Origin: an uncultured Cuneatibacter sp.
Lineage (GTDB): Bacteria; Bacillota; Clostridia; Lachnospirales; Lachnospiraceae
DNA: 64,000 bases
Reading direction: 5' to 3'
Assembly (NCBI GenBank): GCA_934234215.1
Contig: CAKQHB010000011.1
Span: 1-64,000 of the forward strand
The position numbers were made by a program, and so were the translations under genes. The notes under the pieces were generated by a model that did not search any database, was not told where the DNA came from, and saw only the letters and a list, made by a program, of their open reading frames with translations. How positions within the stretch are numbered: position 1 is the first letter of the stretch; each line of letters starts with the position of its first letter. Shown in pieces: positions 61,015 to 64,000 of this stretch.

Positions 61015-62678
61015 GTCTTTTCCTCCATCACGATTGCCTGATATCCCTGCAGCGTAGTCTGATTTTCCTGATGCTCCACTGTCTCCAGATTGTTCAAGAT
61101 CACCGTTCCATCCATCGGCAATGTCACAGTCTGCGACTCTTTCTGAAAGTTTACTGCAATGAGCAGCTTCTGACCGTCTCCCTGTCTTTCGTAGGCGATG
61201 AGATTTTTCTGCTCTCTCGCAAAAGGAACGAGCTTTCCAAAGGTAAATGTCCCGTGGTAAGCCGGATCTTTATACAACTGAATCAATTCTTTATAAAAGG
61301 CATAAACCGAATTCGGATCTGCCTGCTCCGCCTCGACATTAATCGTCCTGTAATTGGGATTGACCCGCATCCAGGGCGTTCCCGCCGTAAATCCGGCATT
61401 GTCCGCGCTGCTCCACTGCACCGGCGTCCGGGCATTGTCTCTGCTGAACCGGTATGCATACTCCAGCGCTTCTTCTTCGGAATAACCTGCATCCACACAG
61501 GTCTTATAATTATCAATGGTGCTGACATCATCGTAGGCTGCGATATTCGGGAATCTGCAGTTTTCCATGCCGATCTCCTGTCCCTGATATACAAACGGGA
61601 TTCCGCGCAGGAAAAAGTAGGCGCAGGCAAGCGCTTTCTTACTCGTGTCGGACAGATCCTCCGCCGGAATATAACGGCTCACGCCACGGGGCTCGTCATG
61701 ATTTTCGATGATATTCGACAAAAATCCGATCTCTCCGGTGAGCTGCTGTCCCGCAAAAATTGCATTTTTATACATCTCGGCGCTAACCGGCTCATTGCGA
61801 TACCAGACGCCGTGCTTACCGCACAGCTCCGGCCCAAACTCAAACATAGAAGAGAAATAACCGTCTTCGCCAATAAAATTCGGCAGCTCCGATTCTTTTT
61901 CATCAAATACTTCGCCAACAGTGAACGCATCGTACTTCTCGAATGTCTCCCGCTTCATCTCACCGAGAAATTCTCCGATACCCTCTGCATCCTGCAGCAT
62001 CCGCTGTACCGATACCAGTCCATCCTCTCTGTCCGGCTCGTAATCGCAGAATGGCAGCTTCTTTTTGATGTTGATGATCGCATCAATGCGGAATCCGGCA
62101 ACACCGCGCTCCAGCCACCAGTTGATCATCTTATAAACTTCCTGCCGCAGCTTCGGATTTTCCCAGTTCAGATCCGGCTGCTTTTTGTGGAACAGATGCA
62201 AATAATACTTTTCGGTACCGGGAATCGGCTCCCACACACTTCCGCCGAAATACGAGCGCCAGTTGCATGGCAGCTTGCCGTCCTTCTTTTCTGCAATATA
62301 AAAATATTTTCCGTATTCGCCGTCCGGGTCCTGCAATGCCTTCCGGAACCATTCATGCTCGTCGGAGCAATGGTTTACCACGAGATCCATGATGACGTAC
62401 ATGCCGCGCTTTTTCGTCTCCTGCAGCAACCGATCCATCGTCTCCAGATCCCCAAATGCAGGATCGATTCCATAATAATCCGCAATATCGTAGCCCTGAT
62501 CCGCAAACGGAGACGGATACACCGGCGAGATCCAGATTAGATCGATGCCCAGATCTTTCAGATAATCCAACTTTTCAATAATTCCTTCCAGATCTCCTAT
62601 GCCGTCTCCGTTCGCATCCCGAAAGCTCTTTGGCCAGATCTGGTAGGCAACCTTGCCCATCCACCACTTTTTCTTCAT
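61008..62678 (-). CDS. GH13 alpha-glucosidase (oligo-1,6-glucosidase type)
   Basis: A 556-residue cytosolic enzyme of GH13 subfamily 31, without signal peptide. Conserved regions: GIDLIWISPVYPSP, DLVVNHCSDEHEWF, GFRIDAI (nucleophile Asp), TVGEVFDE (acid Glu) and IENHDEPR (third acidic residue). The residue after the nucleophile in region II is Ala, unlike the Val often found in alpha-1,6-specific enzymes, so the bond preference is open. It likely splits malto- or isomalto-oligosaccharides taken up by the cell. Paralogue of the next gene. Confidence 0.9.
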   Translation of the reverse strand: MKKKWWMGKVAYQIWPKSFRDANGDGIGDLEGIIEKLDYLKDLGIDLIWISPVYPSPFADQGYDIADYYGIDPAFGDLETMDRLLQETKKRGMYVIMDLVVNHCSDEHEWFRKALQDPDGEYGKYFYIAEKKDGKLPCNWRSYFGGSVWEPIPGTEKYYLHLFHKKQPDLNWENPKLRQEVYKMINWWLERGVAGFRIDAIINIKKKLPFCDYEPDREDGLVSVQRMLQDAEGIGEFLGEMKRETFEKYDAFTVGEVFDEKESELPNFIGEDGYFSSMFEFGPELCGKHGVWYRNEPVSAEMYKNAIFAGQQLTGEIGFLSNIIENHDEPRGVSRYIPAEDLSDTSKKALACAYFFLRGIPFVYQGQEIGMENCRFPNIAAYDDVSTIDNYKTCVDAGYSEEEALEYAYRFSRDNARTPVQWSSADNAGFTAGTPWMRVNPNYRTINVEAEQADPNSVYAFYKELIQLYKDPAYHGTFTFGKLVPFAREQKNLIAYERQGDGQKLLIAVNFQKESQTVTLPMDGTVILNNLETVEHQENQTTLQGYQAIVMEEKTC

Positions 62679-62702
62679 CGTTTTGTTCCTTTTTCCTTAT
62701 TT

Positions 62703-64000
62703 TTATGATAACGAATAGCGATATACTTTTGCCTCATAAGGGCGCAGCATCGTTTTTTGACCATTTTCCGGATAATTGCAGATCATACAGGTTGCCTGCT
62801 CCGGAATCTGTTCCGATACTGCCTGCGGAATGGTCTGCTCCTGCTCCGTAAAGTTGCACAGCACCATGAGCCGTTCCTGTCCCCATGTGCGGATGTACAA
62901 AAACAGTTCTTCACTGTCCGGCTCCAATGCCTCGTAGGTACCGTATACGATACTCTCGTTCTCATGACGCAGCCGAATCAGCTTCTTATAATAAGAAAAG
63001 ACGGAATCCGGATCGTGCACCTGTGCAGCCGCATTGATTTCCGGATAATTGGAATTCACCCTGATCCAGGGTGTTCCCGTCGTAAATCCCGCATTGGCGC
63101 TGGCATCCCACTGCATCGGCGTTCTGGCATTGTCCCGACTGATCCGTTTCAGATAGCCGATCATCGTCTCCGGCTTCACACCGCACTGCTCTGTTAATTC
63201 ATGGTACGCATTGATACTCTCGATATCCCGATAATCCTCTAAATGATCGAAGCAGGCATTCGTCATACCCAGCTCTTCGCCCTGGTACACATACGGCGTT
63301 CCCTGCATCATGTGCAGACATGTTCCCAGCATCTTTGCCGACAATACACGATACTTCGGAGCATCATTGCCAAAACGGGAAACACACCGCGGCTGATCGT
63401 GATTGGACAGATACAGACTGTTCCATGCCTTTCCCTCCAGCTCTGTCTGCCATCTGGATAAAATGCCTTTCCATTCGGACAATGGCATCTTCTCTCTGTC
63501 CCACTTACCAAAGTGACTCTTGGATGCAACTCCCTCGCCCATATGCTCAAACTGGAACACCATGTTTAACTCTGTGCCTTCCGCATTGCCATATTTCTTC
63601 GCCTCTTCCAATGTCACACCGGCAGCCTCTCCCACGGTAATCAGGTCATAATGAGACAATACCCGGCGGTTCATCTCCTGCAGATATTCATGCACATGTG
63701 GGCCGTTCGCGCTGCCGCTGTCCGCATATCCCGTCTCTCCAGCGACTCCATCCGGCAATCCCGGCTGTTTGGAAATCAAGCTGATGACATCCATGCGGAA
63801 GCCGTCTACGCCTTTTTCACACCACCAATTCATCATATCAAAAACGCGGTCCCGTACTTTAGGATTGTCCCAATTCAGATCCGGCTGTTTTTTCGAAAAC
63901 AGATGTAAGTAATACATGTTCGTCTGCGCATCGTATTCCCACGCGGAACCACTGAAAGCAGAGCCCCAGTTATTTGGCTCTGAACCGTCCGCTTTTCCTT
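62703..64000 (-). CDS. GH13 alpha-glucosidase, 5' end outside the window
   Basis: The frame runs off the right edge, leaving about 432 residues of the C-terminal part. Region II GFRMDVISLI with nucleophile Asp, TVGEAAGV with Glu, and SNHDQPR are present, followed by the C-terminal beta domain. Region II with Val after Asp is the pattern of oligo-1,6-glucosidases. It lies upstream of the other GH13 gene with a 24 nt gap, so the two form an operon with the HD gene. Substrate range probably differs between the pair. Confidence 0.9.
   Translation of the reverse strand, partial: GKADGSEPNNWGSAFSGSAWEYDAQTNMYYLHLFSKKQPDLNWDNPKVRDRVFDMMNWWCEKGVDGFRMDVISLISKQPGLPDGVAGETGYADSGSANGPHVHEYLQEMNRRVLSHYDLITVGEAAGVTLEEAKKYGNAEGTELNMVFQFEHMGEGVASKSHFGKWDREKMPLSEWKGILSRWQTELEGKAWNSLYLSNHDQPRCVSRFGNDAPKYRVLSAKMLGTCLHMMQGTPYVYQGEELGMTNACFDHLEDYRDIESINAYHELTEQCGVKPETMIGYLKRISRDNARTPMQWDASANAGFTTGTPWIRVNSNYPEINAAAQVHDPDSVFSYYKKLIRLRHENESIVYGTYEALEPDSEELFLYIRTWGQERLMVLCNFTEQEQTIPQAVSEQIPEQATCMICNYPENGQKTMLRPYEAKVYRYSLS

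Noticed and set aside
61071..62540. 489-codon + strand frame
   Set aside because: Antisense of the GH13 gene.

Overview
The window looks like a piece of a low-to-mid GC Gram-positive chromosome from the class Clostridia, most likely the family Lachnospiraceae. The basis is the mix of genes: spoVG, a lone Spo0A C-terminal-like protein, the glgC/glgD pair, a Firmicutes-type GalT, DnaD and DnaI-like replication proteins, CsoR/CopA, and a three-gene Hsp70-like/DUF5717 cluster that I know only from that family. Strong AGGAGG-type ribosome sites, frequent GTG and TTG starts and -35/-10 promoters with 16-17 bp spacing agree. I see no rRNA, tRNA or CRISPR array.

Layout. 1-408: the 3' end of a probable mobile-element protein, then a non-coding stretch abutting the 3' end of guaA, a known integration hotspot. 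409-6745: guaA, then the polyamine ABC transporter potABCD with its XRE-cupin regulator. 6897-14080: a lactonase-like beta-propeller protein, a cluster of elaborate hairpin repeats, and a three-gene operon of unknown function (degenerate actin/Hsp70-like ATPase, 1127-residue helical protein, TPR-like protein). 14167-25179: rarA, polysaccharide deacetylase, a divergent clpX, a Spo0A-C-like protein, aldo/keto reductase, MATE transporter, cupin, AAC(3)-like acetyltransferase and a circularly ordered GH3 glucosidase. 25370-30626: a probable metal-responsive flavodoxin/DUF3793/DUF2325 operon, nitroreductase, isoaspartyl dipeptidase, a DUF2798 membrane protein and a Crh-like HPr lacking the catalytic histidine.

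30783-47512: galKT, an AraC regulator, the TrkAH potassium system, and a long leftward run glgC-glgD-spoVG-pth-mfd-foldase, with murC divergent. 47513-51303: dnaD, a dnaI/dnaC-like loader and prs, preceded by four DnaA boxes. 51304-51676: a two-copy structured repeat. 51677-54827: csoR-copA with a fused CopZ domain that also has its own ribosome site. 54892-64000: serine hydrolase with a membrane-bound MerR-RDD protein, S9 peptidase, a possible structured RNA, an HD protein and two tandem GH13 alpha-glucosidases, the second cut by the window edge.

The most interesting items are: (1) a dispersed family of hairpins in which a conserved apical module of about 30 nt sits on locus-specific but self-complementary stems; (2) the uncharacterised Hsp70-like/DUF5717 operon; (3) paired DnaA boxes upstream of dnaD-dnaI; (4) an internal CopZ start inside copA; (5) the K15/S46 HPr; (6) the MerR-RDD membrane regulator translationally coupled to a serine hydrolase. 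All calls come from reading the sequence; no database search was run.
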